Shown here in pieces: positions 25,801 through 36,144 of a stretch of DNA of 60,000 nucleotides; position 1 is the stretch's first letter; every line of letters begins with the position of its first letter. A model generated the notes under the pieces. That model had not been told where the DNA came from. It saw nothing but the letters and a program-made list of their open reading frames with translations, and ran no database searches. The stretch is taken from NCBI RefSeq assembly GCF_029227915.1, contig NC_079880.1, positions 22,260,501-22,320,500 of the forward strand, read 5' to 3'. Origin of the DNA: Hydractinia symbiolongicarpus (lineage: Eukaryota; Cnidaria; Hydrozoa; Anthoathecata; Hydractiniidae). A program made the translations under genes and the position numbers.

Positions 25801-27311
25801 AGTTTTTGTAAGGAGGTATTTAGAAATGTCCAGGGACCGTCGAAAACAGTTCGAGCTAATAAAAGTTTGTGTTAACCGGTGTTAGAGTTCTCGGGAGTCT
25901 ACTGTAGGTTAAGGTCCTCTCCAAAATTGTTTTCCGGTCTGTAATGCGTAAAAAAGTCCACTTTTTGACTTTTTAGAAAATATGATTTTTAAAAAATAGA
26001 GCGATAGTATACGTACCAACTTACACAAAAAGGTAGTACCCCAGAATTCTTGTGAGAGTAGCCCACTCCTGAAAGTTGGAGGTGTGTGTGTGTACAAGAG
26101 CAAAACTGCTACCCACAATAAGTGTTTATTGTAAGAGATAACTCGATTCAATTTTTAGCTCATCAAAACGAAGAATTGATGTCCATTGACACCATTATTA
26201 ATGGAAAGGTATAATTTAATTATTTATGCGATGAGTTTGTTTATTTATTTGTTTAATTATTTTCTTGCTGACCATGCAGATTTTATGAAAAATAGGTATA
26301 TATACCTCGGTTTTTATTGGTTGATTTTTTGTACCAAATCTGACAAAAACAAAGATATACTACAGCTGTGATTTTCAAAGGAGTTATCTAAAAATTATGC
26401 GCGAAGGAGAGTTGGTTTAAAAGCATACATTGGTTGGAGATAAAAACAGAAAAATCTTATGCAAAATGGAGAAAGGTTTCAAAAATTCAATTTGGCCTAA
26501 TTTTAGGAGAATGGATTCCCAGGGCTGATATCGATGATGAGGAGTTACATGGAAAGTATTGATATGGATATTGACACTGGTTGCACCATCAGTCAATACT
26601 TGACATTTATCAGCAAGAGAGCCTCGGGTATGCACTTTTGTAGTATTTTTATGTGTAGCATTGGCATATAGTATAGTTTTGTATAACAAGAAAAACACTT
26701 CACTAACCGAAAAAATATGTAACTCGTGTTCTACTGAGCGTTTAGTCAGAGGAGGTTCATTTTTTTAAATAAAACTCGCTTATATTGTCAATTTTTGTTG
26801 TCATTTGCGGGAACATAGTGTTTGGCTTAGGATAATAAAAAATAGTCTTAGTAATTTCGCAGGGCTTTAATTTTGATGTCATTGCCAAGCATGGGTCCGA
26901 GAAAATTGTAATAGTTTATTAGTTTATTTTCATGTTATAGGCAAACGCAAGACTATGGCGTCTTGGATGAGAGATTACATCCGTAACCACCCGGATTACA
27001 AGATGGATTCCCATGTATCCGAACGAATTATGTACGACTTGTCGGTGAAATGTGACGGAATCTCACGCGGTGAAATCGGGTGCGAGGAATTATTCGGAAC
27101 GCCGAAAACGAAAAGCGTCAATGTGACTATGCCGAAATGTAAAATTGTCGGTGACGAAGTCGCGAAGCTTACGGAGAAGATCTTAACCTTGGAAAATGAA
27201 TCTTTGGTGAAGAAAGTGGATGATGGGCCTGAGGGAACAGATTTTGATAATCGAATTGGGAGGGCAATCAACGTTGGCTTAATTAACACGGACGGGTCTG
27301 TGCAAATGTGA
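10820..27311 (+). CDS. GCLC: Glutamate-cysteine ligase catalytic subunit, complete, 18 exons
   Basis: Catalyses ATP-dependent joining of glutamate and cysteine, the first and limiting step of glutathione synthesis, in the cytosol. Exons: 10820-10969, 16085-16194, 16355-16404, 16761-16830, 17248-17316, 19350-19466, 20000-20058, 22990-23126, 23232-23306, 23477-23593, 23687-23825, 24233-24345, 24527-24619, 24760-24864, 25210-25291, 26159-26208, 26507-26627, 26941-27311. All junctions are GT/AG and in phase; 2028 nt, 675 aa against 637 in human. Recognised blocks in order: [20 protein letters not shown] at the start, [131 protein letters not shown] and [20 protein letters not shown]. The linker after FYFRK is shorter than in vertebrates, and the C-terminal tail after LFGTPKTK is longer and unrelated to theirs. 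The loose base pairing of short exons and long introns is normal for this genome. Confidence 0.97.
11659..13311. mobile_element. TTAA-flanked non-autonomous element in GCLC intron 1
   Basis: The sequence from 11659 (GGCGTGAGTATACAAAA) recurs inverted to 13311 (GGTGTGAGTATACAAAA on the minus strand). Similarity continues inward for about 105 bases, including GCTTTTAATTCACCAAAACT and TTTTGATATATTAATGTATA. TTAA lies directly outside both ends (11655-11658, 13312-13315), as for piggyBac- or Kolobok-like elements. The 1.65-kb interior has no open frame of note, so the element would need an enzyme from elsewhere. A second inverted pair is nested inside. Confidence 0.8.
11766..12103. repeat. Nested inverted repeat inside the TTAA element
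   Basis: AAGGGGCCTTCGAAAAAATTTTTCGGGCCCC and the GCGGGATATCGC motif near 11768-11822 recur inverted near 12044-12101, where it reads GCGATATCCCGC, then GGGGCC and GAAGGCCCC. The arms are about 55 bases with a 230-base centre, giving a strong foldback. It could be a separate MITE inserted into the larger element. Confidence 0.7.
13501..13790 (+). repeat. Degenerate minisatellite, ~57-bp unit
   Basis: Imperfect copies of a unit containing GGCAATAGAAA, GCTTTTTTAGATCGCATTTT and AAAACCTAAGAACG. Related to the array at 14750-14935. Confidence 0.7.
13795..13892 (+). repeat. 98-bp direct repeat, copy 1
   Basis: Identical, as far as I can read, to 15099-15196 (offset 1304). Contains GACAAACGACTGCCGTCCTC, then CGCGGTAGATTACATTCCAG. 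Confidence 0.85.
14750..14935 (+). repeat. ~52-bp tandem repeat
   Basis: TTAGATCG starts near 14753, 14805 and 14856, each followed by an A/T-rich stretch and GCGGCGATAGAAATG. Same family as 13501-13790. Confidence 0.7.
15099..15196 (+). repeat. 98-bp direct repeat, copy 2
   Basis: Second copy of 13795-13892, in the same orientation inside the same inverted-repeat element. Confidence 0.85.
17317..19349. other. GCLC intron 5, no further feature
   Basis: AT-rich intron of about 2 kb between exons 5 and 6. No open frame with family resemblance and no clear terminal repeats were noticed. Confidence 0.5.
20059..22989. other. GCLC intron 7, mostly AT-rich repeats
   Basis: A 2.9-kb intron. It contains a short run of TACACCTAAA-like units near 21606-21660 and a TGTGGCGCAGTTTAGG word near 21750 that resembles a tRNA A box but lacks a B box. 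No gene seen. Confidence 0.5.
25406..25904. mobile_element. 499-bp TA-flanked MITE in GCLC intron 15
   Basis: The left end CAGTTAACTCCCGGTAACTC and the right end (complement CAGTAGACTCCCGAGAACTC) are inverted and each abuts TA (25404-25405, 25905-25906). GTTCGAGTTA-type words recur throughout. The structure matches non-autonomous Tc1/mariner or pogo-class elements. No open frame. Confidence 0.8.
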
Positions 27312-28900
27312 TACAAGTCTGCGCAAAGAACAAAACATTGCGATTGTAAATAAGAAACTGTGTGGAAATAAAGAAGAATAAAAAAAATGTAGATATATAT
27401 TGAAATTAGACAAACTACTCTGAATTATTGTTTTTATTGTAATTTTTGTTAAGTATTTTTATTTTCGTTGCTTAGTTATTTTTAATTTTACATTTTATCT
27501 TTGTTATGTTCTTATTTTTAGTTTTTTTTTTCTATATATTTTATTGTTATTAAGTTACTTTATTTTCCATTACTTTTCCGAGATATATTTACGGTACCGA
27601 TCTCGAGAAAACAAAAGCATATCCACGTGACTTTATATATATCAACTTTGTCCACTGTAACTGTTTTATCTATCCATGTTATACAACCTAATTCCCAAAC
27701 CTGACAGGGACTGAAGCACGCTGTTTATAAGCGTTGTATCATTCTATGTCGTCCAACCTCGTACCGAAACCTCGCAGTTCCTGGGGGAAATTGCAGGCGT
27801 ATTTTGGCTAACTCGTTCACAAATCTTAAAGACGCTGGGAAGGAGGTTGCATATCATGTTTTTTATACTTGTAAATGAATTGAATTTTAATGTTTCGACT
27901 GTCGTGTTCAAACTTTTGAAATAATTTTATGTATTCTATGTAAAATGATCATACATTATTCAAGAATAGAGGGATGAAAATTATGGTGTTTGTTGACGTT
28001 CTCACTGCAATTGTAAAAAAATAATGTCCGTAGCTTTATTGAACAGAGTTTCGGACGCTCATCAAAATGTTTTATAGAATGATGAACATATTTCAGCTAG
28101 CATTTTGCTTTAGGGATGATAAACGCATTTCAGCTACCAATGTTTCCTCAGAAATAAAGTTATTTTAAGGGTAATGTAAATTGGAGCCTTGAAACGACGA
28201 CCGCTGAAGAAAGGTTGCCGCTATAAAGCGTCTGGCGCTTTAAAGGAATTGATTTTTCGCGAGAATTAATTTGTTAATTGAGTTTCATGAATTTGCGAGC
28301 TTTTGTCAATTTCGCAAAAAATTAGTTACTGCAAAAGTTATTGGAAACTCGTGATTCGCGAAATCCGCAAAAATTAATTTCGGTGAAATCTCTGTATGAA
28401 AAACGATTGACATTATTTTTTTCTTATTATTTACTTAAAACAGCATTTTCTTAAATAGACTTTTCCTCTCTTTACACGCCCCTCTCTAATGCATGCCCCC
28501 CCCTCCAAAAATGAGATTATTATATAAACACGCCCCTTTTATACTCCCCCGCCTAGTGTGATGAAAGGAGGGAGGCGCATAATTTTTTTTTTAAAAACTA
28601 AGCTTTCGTTTCTTTTCTTTTCATAATTATATTTTTTCTAAATAAACGCCCCTCTCTAATGTCCCGTACAAAAACTCTAAAAATTTTATGAACTTCCAGT
28701 GTGTATATTGAAAAAATACGGTATATGTAAATTTCATTTAACCAAGATCACAAGATTTTTAGATAGCGCTTCCAGACATCGACGAAATCTCTGATTTTTT
28801 TTCGCTATAGCGAAAAGATGCAGTTGAATGAATAAGAGTTATAACTGACAAATATTATTTTTATAAAAAGAATCTTTATTATTATACACCCAAAAATCTA
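27312..28900. other. GCLC 3' region and repeats
   Basis: AATAAA signals lie near 27367 and 27375, within 70 bases of the stop codon. Farther on, ACGCCCCTCTCTAATG occurs near 28476 and 28646. The block 28250-28400, rich in CGCGAGAATTAATTT and CGCGAAATCCGCAAAAATTA, resembles words also found near 47,330 and 53,640. No gene seen. Confidence 0.45.
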
Positions 28901-28940
28901 TATAAAATATTACATTTACATGCACATAAACAACACCGCA

Positions 28941-30062
28941 TCAAGCTTCTTTTTTCAGTTCACTAATATTCCCAGTGTAAAGCTGTAAAAACCACGGCTG
29001 TGTTCGTTTCCACATCCTTATTTGACTTTGAACAAGCCTCTCCTCTACACTCTCTTTTTCAGAAAACATTGTTACTTTCTTAAACGATGGTAAACATTGA
29101 AGTGACCTCCAATACTGGTGCACAAGTGGAAACTTTTTAGTCGAGATGTCGTCCAACCAACAAGCATTTTTTAAACGATAAAAAATAGCTGCCCAGCACA
29201 TATCGTCAATAAACACCAAATTGCCATGCAAGTATTGATGTTCAATGGGTCTTCCATCATTTCTGTTGGCAACTTCAATTATTTTCTTTGAACTATTTTC
29301 CTTAAGATGCTGCTCAAGGTGCATTAAATGATCTAACAGATATTTTTGCATTTTCATTATTATTTTTCTCATTGGATGGATATACTTAATAGTGTTTAAA
29401 CCAAACAATGCAATGCAAGTTTGAATAAGTTGTTTCCTTGAGCAGGTGTTGATAAGCAACATATAGATTGTCTGCAATAACGTATAAAATTTTATTTTCA
29501 CATTAAACCTTGCAGCCATTGCGATAAACAAAGGAAGTGAGAAAAAGTAAATACAATTACCAACTCGATGTTCCAACGCTTTATCTACATCATCCATAAT
29601 TTCATGAGCAAATACGCTTGTTATTTCTAGGAACCGCATCATACATTTTTGGGTTTGCAAATCACTAGGTATTAAAATATTGTTTTTGCCCACATATTTT
29701 GCAATATAGATAAGTTGCTCACTGGATTCATAAACTGGATGACCATTATGTAGTAACACAGGAACAGTACCTGCTGGATTAATTTGCAAAAATGAGGATG
29801 TTTTTGTTTCAAACGAACCAGATTTGGGGAGTTTAACAACATGTGATTTGTATGCAAGGCCTGCTTCTTCTAAACACATTCGCACTTTCATTGAATTCGT
29901 AGACACATTTGCATAATATAATTCAAACTCCTGTTCAAAGGGAAATATTAAATCCTCTTGATAGCCAGCTCTTACTTTTTGATGTGGCGATTTCAATAAA
30001 AACAGCAAAAAATATCTCACAATGTACATACATGAAAAGGTCAGAACTAGGTAAAGAAACAT
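28941..30062 (-). CDS. GST-fold membrane-anchored protein, GDAP1/GST-like
   Basis: A 373-aa uninterrupted frame. Residues 1-24 (MFLYLVLTFSCMYIVRYFLL) form a hydrophobic signal anchor. Around residues 46-125 there is a thioredoxin-like GST N-terminal domain: FELYYANVSTNSMKVRMCLE with a serine at the usual catalytic position, then NPAGTVPVLLHNGHPVYESS, the cis-proline and Ser/Asp glutathione-binding segment. The all-helical C-terminal half is longer than in soluble GSTs and has a second hydrophobic stretch (FFSLPLFIAMAARF). It ends with QSQIRMWKRTQPWFLQLYTG. Such anchoring plus an enlarged helical part resembles GDAP1-type proteins of organelle membranes, but the match is not close enough to name. 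A splice-acceptor-like tttttag lies 15 bases upstream of the ATG. It lies opposite GCLC and convergent with it, which is suggestive only. Confidence 0.75.
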   Translation of the reverse strand: MFLYLVLTFSCMYIVRYFLLFLLKSPHQKVRAGYQEDLIFPFEQEFELYYANVSTNSMKVRMCLEEAGLAYKSHVVKLPKSGSFETKTSSFLQINPAGTVPVLLHNGHPVYESSEQLIYIAKYVGKNNILIPSDLQTQKCMMRFLEITSVFAHEIMDDVDKALEHRVGNCIYFFSLPLFIAMAARFNVKIKFYTLLQTIYMLLINTCSRKQLIQTCIALFGLNTIKYIHPMRKIIMKMQKYLLDHLMHLEQHLKENSSKKIIEVANRNDGRPIEHQYLHGNLVFIDDMCWAAIFYRLKNACWLDDISTKKFPLVHQYWRSLQCLPSFKKVTMFSEKESVEERLVQSQIRMWKRTQPWFLQLYTGNISELKKEA

Positions 30063-30545
30063 AGCTAACTATTCTCTAAAAATATAATAAATACAATGGT
30101 TACTGCACTTGGTTAACAATAAATTTTTAAGCTCCACACTTTAATTTAAATAGCACCAGTCTTAGATAAGGACACCTGAAACTGAAATGCAATGCATAAG
30201 AATCTTCTTCTAACTTCAACTTACAAACTTTAAACCACGTTTTATAATTCCTTGACTTTTCATCCATGATGGTGTTAGATTACTCTAATCTGGTTTGTTT
30301 GAATTCTGAATTCTGAAAAACATTACTTATAAAGTTAAATTTGCCCTGAGGTACATTTTCTATGATTCCGTCTAACATAAATTTTACGTACCCTCATTAA
30401 TACCAAGATCTGTAACAATTTTTTATAAAACTAGTTACTGACACCCAATGAAATGAACATTTCTTAAAGCAAATATCATTTTTTTCCCAATGATTTTAAC
30501 ATTCATGTTTATTTTTCATTATCCCTTGATGTTATTTTTTAAAAA

Positions 30546-30900
30546 GTTAACATTAAAAAGCCTTAAGTCACTTTACTTTCAAAATTGGCTTAAAAACTGT
30601 CCATATCAAAAAAGGGTAAGACATATTTAAAGTATTCCAAATTATCTCTTTTATTACCAAAAATTTTCATTCTATGGCTAATAGGTCAAAAAATACTGTG
30701 AAGCCTTTTTTTTTCCTCTTCTTCTCATAATAAAAGAAATGCAAAAAGGTTAACGTTGAAAAGCCTTAAGTCACTTTTCTTTCAAAATTGGCACAGAAAA
30801 TGTCTATATCAAAAAAGTGTAAGACATATTTAAAGTATCCTAAATTACCTCTATTATTACCAAGAATTTTCATTCTATGGCTAATAGCTCAAGAAATAAC
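30546..30900 (+). repeat. ~201-bp tandem duplication
   Basis: AAGCCTTAAGTCACTTT, then CAAAATTGGC, TAAGACATATTTAAAGTAT and CATTCTATGGCTAATAG appear near 30560-30690 and again near 30761-30890. The spacing is 201 bases with about 10 percent divergence. Confidence 0.85.
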
Positions 30901-31009
30901 TCCAAGTCAATTTTTGTTTTTGCTTCTCATCAAAATAAGAAAAAAGCACTTAAGGCCTTTTTGTTTCAAAGCGACGAAATTCAAAACAAAACAAAAATAA
31001 ATCTTAATC

Positions 31010-31082
31010 TCTTTGGTAGCTCAGTTGGTGGAGCATTTAACTGGGTATAGCTATATCCCTACATAAGATAATTGTTTAAATT
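31010..31082 (+). repeat. tRNA-like SINE fragment
   Basis: GGTAGCTCAGTTGGTGGAGC matches a polymerase III A box (TAGCTCAGTTGG). The expected B box (GGTTCGAATCC) is only dimly present as GTTTAAATTTC. It does not fold into a full cloverleaf, so this is more likely a decayed tRNA-derived SINE or pseudogene than a tRNA. Confidence 0.4.
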
Positions 31083-31844
31083 TCAAAAAGATTTCTATTG
31101 CACAAATGGCAGCTTTAAGCACTCCACTTTAAGAACAGTATTTGTGGTCCCTCCTGGAAACCATTGGCAGGGTATATCCTTTGAAATTAGGGAGCATAAC
31201 TAAATATAATATAAATACCTTTTTTATTAGGCACATTTAGTCACAGCTTCGTCATGAGCAAATTTTGCCTGTTAGCTAAAGAAAATCAGCAAAGAAAATT
31301 TATTCTTCTAAAAATTGTCCTAAACCTTTCTTCTATTTTTTTCCCATGGAAATACAGGCTGAAATTAAATGGCGAATAAAAAAATTTGCTAAAAGGAGGT
31401 GTTGTGTGGGTAGGGGTCAAAATGTTAATGACCGACAGAACCTAGCGTGAGGAAACTCTTTTGTGCAGGCAGGCCCATACAAAAAAAGTACATAGTAAGT
31501 GAAAGAATACAGCTTTCTAAAGTTGAAAAACAATATCTCACACTTTATAACTTGATGTCACTTGACCATGAGAACTAATAAAAATGTTGCTGAATCACTG
31601 TGCACTGTGACTCAATGAAGGTGCAAGTCTGTTCAAAATGGCGGATGCAGGATGTAAACAAATAAAAAATGAAAGTAAAAGACCCGTGCGGCCGCACGTA
31701 CGTGTGATAATGTGTTTACCTTTAAACTTGATATAAGTGCAGGGATGAAATAATTATCAAATTATTTAGTAGATGTTTTTTTTTAGCTTGAGCAGAGAAG
31801 AAAATTTGACCTAAAAAGCGAGACCCTTAAAACTACCGCAGCTC

Positions 31845-31911
31845 ACAAGTGTCATGGCAAATTAAAAACTCTACTGTTCCCGTACAGTTTTTAATTTGCC
31901 ATAACACTTGT
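31845..31911. repeat. 26-bp stem hairpin
   Basis: Positions 31845-31870 and 31886-31911 are complementary with one mismatch, separated by 15 bases. The stem includes GGCAAATTAAAAACT. Confidence 0.85.
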
Positions 31912-32497
31912 AAAATAAATTTTGCTCACAGCAAATTAATAAGGCAAAATTAATAAAGGAAATTGGCGCGTTATAGTTTAAAATCATAAAATAGTAGATT
32001 CGGTGGCTTGAACATAAGGTATAATTCAGTTCCTACTTTTAGTACACTTTTTGACAGCATCATCGATGCTGTAATAAGGTATTAAATATAAATTAATAAT
32101 TGAAATATATTGCAAACTTACATAATACCAAAAGTTTTAAGAATGATTTCATCTTTAATTATAAGTAAAATGTGATGTCAGTATTTATCAAAACTTACTT
32201 ATGACATCGTAAGTTCCCAGAATTCGAATATTTAAAATCCTGAATAACTTTAGAACGAAAAAAGATTTTAAAAAATTCAAGGGACGTGATAAACAATTTT
32301 TTATTCTCCACAACATATAAAAATATTCTTTTTATGCAGGAATCCCTTTAACAGCGCATTTAAAAAAGGTTTGTGGTCGAGCTTGGTAATTTCAATAAAA
32401 ATGTTACATTACAAAACAAAAAATCATTTGGTACAAGGTACCCAATTTCGAGTTTCATCAGAACAAAAACCTGCATAAAAAAGAGAAAATGGTTTAT
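31912..32497. other. Intergenic, nothing supported
   Basis: AT-rich with scattered short frames; no splice-supported gene seen. Confidence 0.45.
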
Positions 32498-32506
32498 ATT
32501 AGCGTT

Positions 32507-32611
32507 CAACCTCGTTCCCAGGGCATTTTGCCTTGTTGATAAGTTGATAGCGACGAAAAGGCTACTCCATAACAACGGCTCAGGGGCCACAAGACCCAGG
32601 GGACGAGGTTG
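32507..32611. mobile_element. 105-bp hairpin MITE, CAACCTCGT family, with 9-bp target duplication
   Basis: The ends are CAACCTCGTTCCCAGGG and, inverted, CAACCTCGTCCCCTGGG. ATTAGCGTT stands directly outside on both sides (32498-32506 and 32612-32620), a perfect 9-base duplication. This duplication length fits Mutator- or Merlin-type transposition. Type copy for the family listed elsewhere in this window. Confidence 0.9.
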
Positions 32612-32620
32612 ATTAGCGTT

Positions 32621-33552
32621 AAGGATCACGTTTGTTATTTTTCTTTTTATTTATCTTATTAAGAATTAGATAGTTCTAGTTTTTCTTTCTTTGTTCCTTG
32701 ATGAGTGAGATCATGTTTATAGATGATGAAGAATTTTTCCATTGGAGACGAGGTATTTCACTCATAAATATTTTATATACAAACAGAAAGCACATGATAT
32801 TGTTGTTTAAGTTAATATGCGTTCCAAAGGGTTGATAAGAATTCCCATAGAAACATGAGTAAAATATCTCATTTAAACTACCGCTGACCACGAGTTCCAT
32901 ATTGAATTATTTGCACAGCGGTAGGTAGTTAAAGTTTGTACTTCGCATAATAATAAAATTGAACAAAGTCGATCAATTGATTAATTTTATTTATAAAAAC
33001 GTTAAACAGCTGATATTTTTCGAAAAGAGAAAAGAAATTTGCGAAATGAATAAATCATAGAATGAAAATGATCTTTCAATAGTAAAAAATTATATCTAGA
33101 TTGTATCATCGTTTTAGGTACGGCCCTAAAATCTTGAAAGAATAATAAAATATTAAGTATAAGCATTTGATGACGTCAGTATTTTATGATCTTATCTTTA
33201 TTATGTCATTGCAAATTCAAAAAAATGACGTCACGCAAATTCTCAAAGTAATGATGAAGTCCCACCTATTCTTGCTCCTATTTTTACAAGTTTACTGTCT
33301 CCGTAAAATTTTGTTAGCTCATAAAACGAAGTTCATGTGATACTAACAGAAAGTGGTTTTGAGGATGGAGATTTGTAAGTATGAGTGATTCAAATTTAAA
33401 AAAAGATAAGGCTCCGTATCTTTAGCTCAGCTGATGAAGACAAGATTAACGCTATTATGGGGAAGGGAGTACAAGGTTGTTATTATAGAGGAGAGAGTAC
33501 AAGGTTGCGATTACTGTTACCACTTCAACACAATTTAACTGTGTTTTGCCGG
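32621..33552. other. Intergenic, nothing supported
   Basis: Only short low-complexity frames. TTTAGCTCAGCTGATGAAGA near 33420 resembles a polymerase III A box without a B box. Confidence 0.4.
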
Positions 33553-33830
33553 CGATTGTCGTTAGCCCGTGGAAAAATTCACGGGTTCCCCCGTCCTTTT
33601 TTATTTACCCGTCGCAACAAAGTGGATGAAAATACATCGCATTCGATATTTTTGTTTCCGTAGCACGTCTTTAAAGCTCAGCCGGGGGTCTACGCGGAGA
33701 AAGACAAAATACGGCTATTATTAAAGAGATATACCGCATTGCGTGTGTTTCGCTACATGCGCAGCTAAGCTACCATTTTGCATGACAGACAGATGGACAG
33801 ACGTATACGGGTATTATAAGATAGATGCTG
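33553..33830 (+). repeat. Dispersed repeat with CCCGTGG hairpin, copy 1
   Basis: Begins TTGTCGTTAGCCCGTGGAAAA, with hairpin arms CCCGTGGA/TTCACGGG. It ends AAGCTACCATTTTGC, GACAGACAGATGGACAGAC and GTATACGGGTATTATAA. The same order occurs inverted at 50845-50935 without the central 150 bases or so, implying an insertion here or a deletion there. Family unknown. Confidence 0.75.
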
Positions 33831-36015
33831 TAAAAATCAAAACTTCGACGCAAGGGCTTTTATCTCTTTTTGATGCCATCCTGTTATAATTCTCGTTCCG
33901 GTACCAAAAAGAGAAAAAAGCACTGGGGTCGAAATTGGTAAAACCTATTAAGATACAGGAAAACCCGTGGATTTATCCACGAGCCCCTGGTTAGTTCTTA
34001 AAATATTGCTCAAACTTCGGAAATTGAGCCTTGATGATTCTTAAAAATAAATTCTTCTAAAAAACATGTTTCCCAACCTTCTTTCCTAACCCTGTTATTG
34101 AAAGTTTTTGCGTCGTCGTCGTAAGCTATCTTAGGTTTGTGCTACTTTATCAACAGGCCCAGGGGACAAAGTCCCTAAGCTGGAATTAAAGTGTGAAAAA
34201 ACAATGTCGGTAATTTTTGTGAATTTTATCATAATTACTTTTCAACGCGTCATTTTAAACTGGCTCCAACAAACACGTGTTTTGTACAACTTTAAAAAAA
34301 TGAATAAAAACAATTCTGGAGGACTTATTTCTCATAAAAATGAGAGAGCATGGAGAGAGAGATCATGGAGGAAGTTTTATACTAATTAACCTCTAGCAGA
34401 AGACACAAAATAATAGAGAGCATGGAGAGAGAGATCATGGAGGAAGTTTTATACTAATTAACCTCTAGCAGAAGACACAAAATAATAAAGTAGAAAGTAT
34501 ACATAAAATTATTCATTTATAAAAACTTGATGAACTCTATTTTGCTAGCGATAAAAGTCAGATATATCCTACGATCATTAAATAAACTTTCTTTCTGTGT
34601 AAGGTTTTCTACAAAAATGTAGCAATTCTTCTATTCCTTAAATATTTCTTTCTATTTGGATAGTCTAATGCCAACTAAAGAATAGTTTTTTATACGTAGT
34701 GACTTGTAAAGGACTAAAGCTTTGATAGCTTAGGTACGCATGCTTTTTGTGACAAACATTTGCCTAAAGGCAGCTGGATTCTAAGTTTAATTTCGAAGGA
34801 GCTTCTAAACTGGAATTACTAAAAATGTAAGAGATTAAAGGAATGTGAAGTTTAAAATAAAATTATCTTTCTTCTATGTGTAAGAGTCAGTATGTTAGAG
34901 ACCTGTACGTTAGAAACTTTAGCAGGTCAATAAAAAGTACCGTTATACATTATAAACACATGTTGGAAGACATTCTTTCCCATGCCTACTTTCTTACGAA
35001 GATTTTGAAAAGTTGGGTTTTTTGTAAAGACCTTTTTTATCTCAAAATAAGTTACTGATTAGCAAGCATAAATAGCATTAGGTTTTTCATTAAATATATA
35101 CAGAAAAATATTTTTATGCTATTGGAATGTTAAATACAAAGCATTAAAGTTAACATATTAAAATCAATTTTTTTTAATATTACACAAATGAAACGACTTG
35201 GCTGTTCTCTAAAATTAACACTAAAAAATTGTCGGTGTGTATTATAGGAAGAAATGGGTGTTGATTAATTTCGCCAAAAAAATAACTCTAAAAAAATCCA
35301 CCCAGTTTTCTTTTCCATCGGTATAGAACTCTATTTATTTTTTGTCTTTATTTTTTCAAAACATTTAAACTTTCGTGCCAAAACTTTAACTCGAGGCTGC
35401 CAGCAAATCCGCTGATAAAAAACCGCTGATCACAGACATGCTATCGTAAAGAAACGACCGCTGACTATTTTTTTTTACCATTGCAAGTACAGCGGTTAGG
35501 GATGTCTGGATGTAGGTGCATCAACAAAACAAATTTAAATGGGACCACTTCTAAAGTAAACAAACACTTTTGAGGGGGAAAATTTCATAAATTTTAACCT
35601 AACCCCTTCGAAAGTCGAAGACCGCATATTGTATTTAACTTTAAACTTAGGATAAATTAAAAAAAAAATCTTAGGCTACGGAAAGTAATTATCTCGTATT
35701 TTAATATTTTCGCGCGTTCTATATAAATTTGGTGTTAATTTCATCATAAAGGTGATAATTTTTTTCAAGTACACGTTTTACGTCGATGCTATGGTGATTG
35801 AGAAGCCCTAGATACGAACGAGCAGCGTGCAAACAAATGTAAATACACTATACAAATTTGATTCTCAATAACAAATGGAACTATAATTCCCTTTTGTTCC
35901 TATTGTTAAAAAACACGCGCCCTTATGATTCCGAAAATAAAGTGTATACAAATTTAAAATCTATAAACAAAGAGCTTAGAGTTTGCGGGCACATAATAGG
36001 ACAGCGGCAAAAGCG
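33831..36015. other. Region upstream of the bHLH gene
   Basis: No gene seen. Contains the 72-bp duplication described separately, another hairpin piece (ACCCGTGGATTTATCCACGA near 33964) and AT-rich sequence. Enhancers for the bHLH gene may lie here, but none can be recognised. Confidence 0.4.
34344..34487 (+). repeat. 72-bp tandem duplication, two copies
   Basis: GAGAGCATGGAGAGAGAGAT begins at 34344 and again at 34416. The whole 72-base unit, including AACCTCTAGCAGAAGACAC, reads as identical in both, suggesting a recent event. Confidence 0.9.
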
Positions 36016-36023
36016 TATAAATA
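36016..36023 (+). promoter_or_regulatory. TATA box of the bHLH gene
   Basis: TATAAATA in GCGTATAAATAGCACGG, 129 bases before the start codon. TCAGCAGT motifs lie about 25-45 bases downstream and could be the initiator. Confidence 0.65.
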
Positions 36024-36144
36024 GCACGGAAAATTGGTCAGCAGTTAATTCTGGTCAGCAGTCGAACGAAGATCAACCTCGCTTTCAAAATTAACAACTT
36101 GAAGAATTTTTTTAAACTCTAGGAAAAAGAAAACTGCAGCGACC

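Noticed and set aside
26996-27316. Minus-strand 106-codon frame
   Set aside because: Exact antisense of the last GCLC exon.
31010-31082. Functional tRNA gene
   Set aside because: Good A box, but no proper B box, no paired acceptor stem and no anticodon arm.
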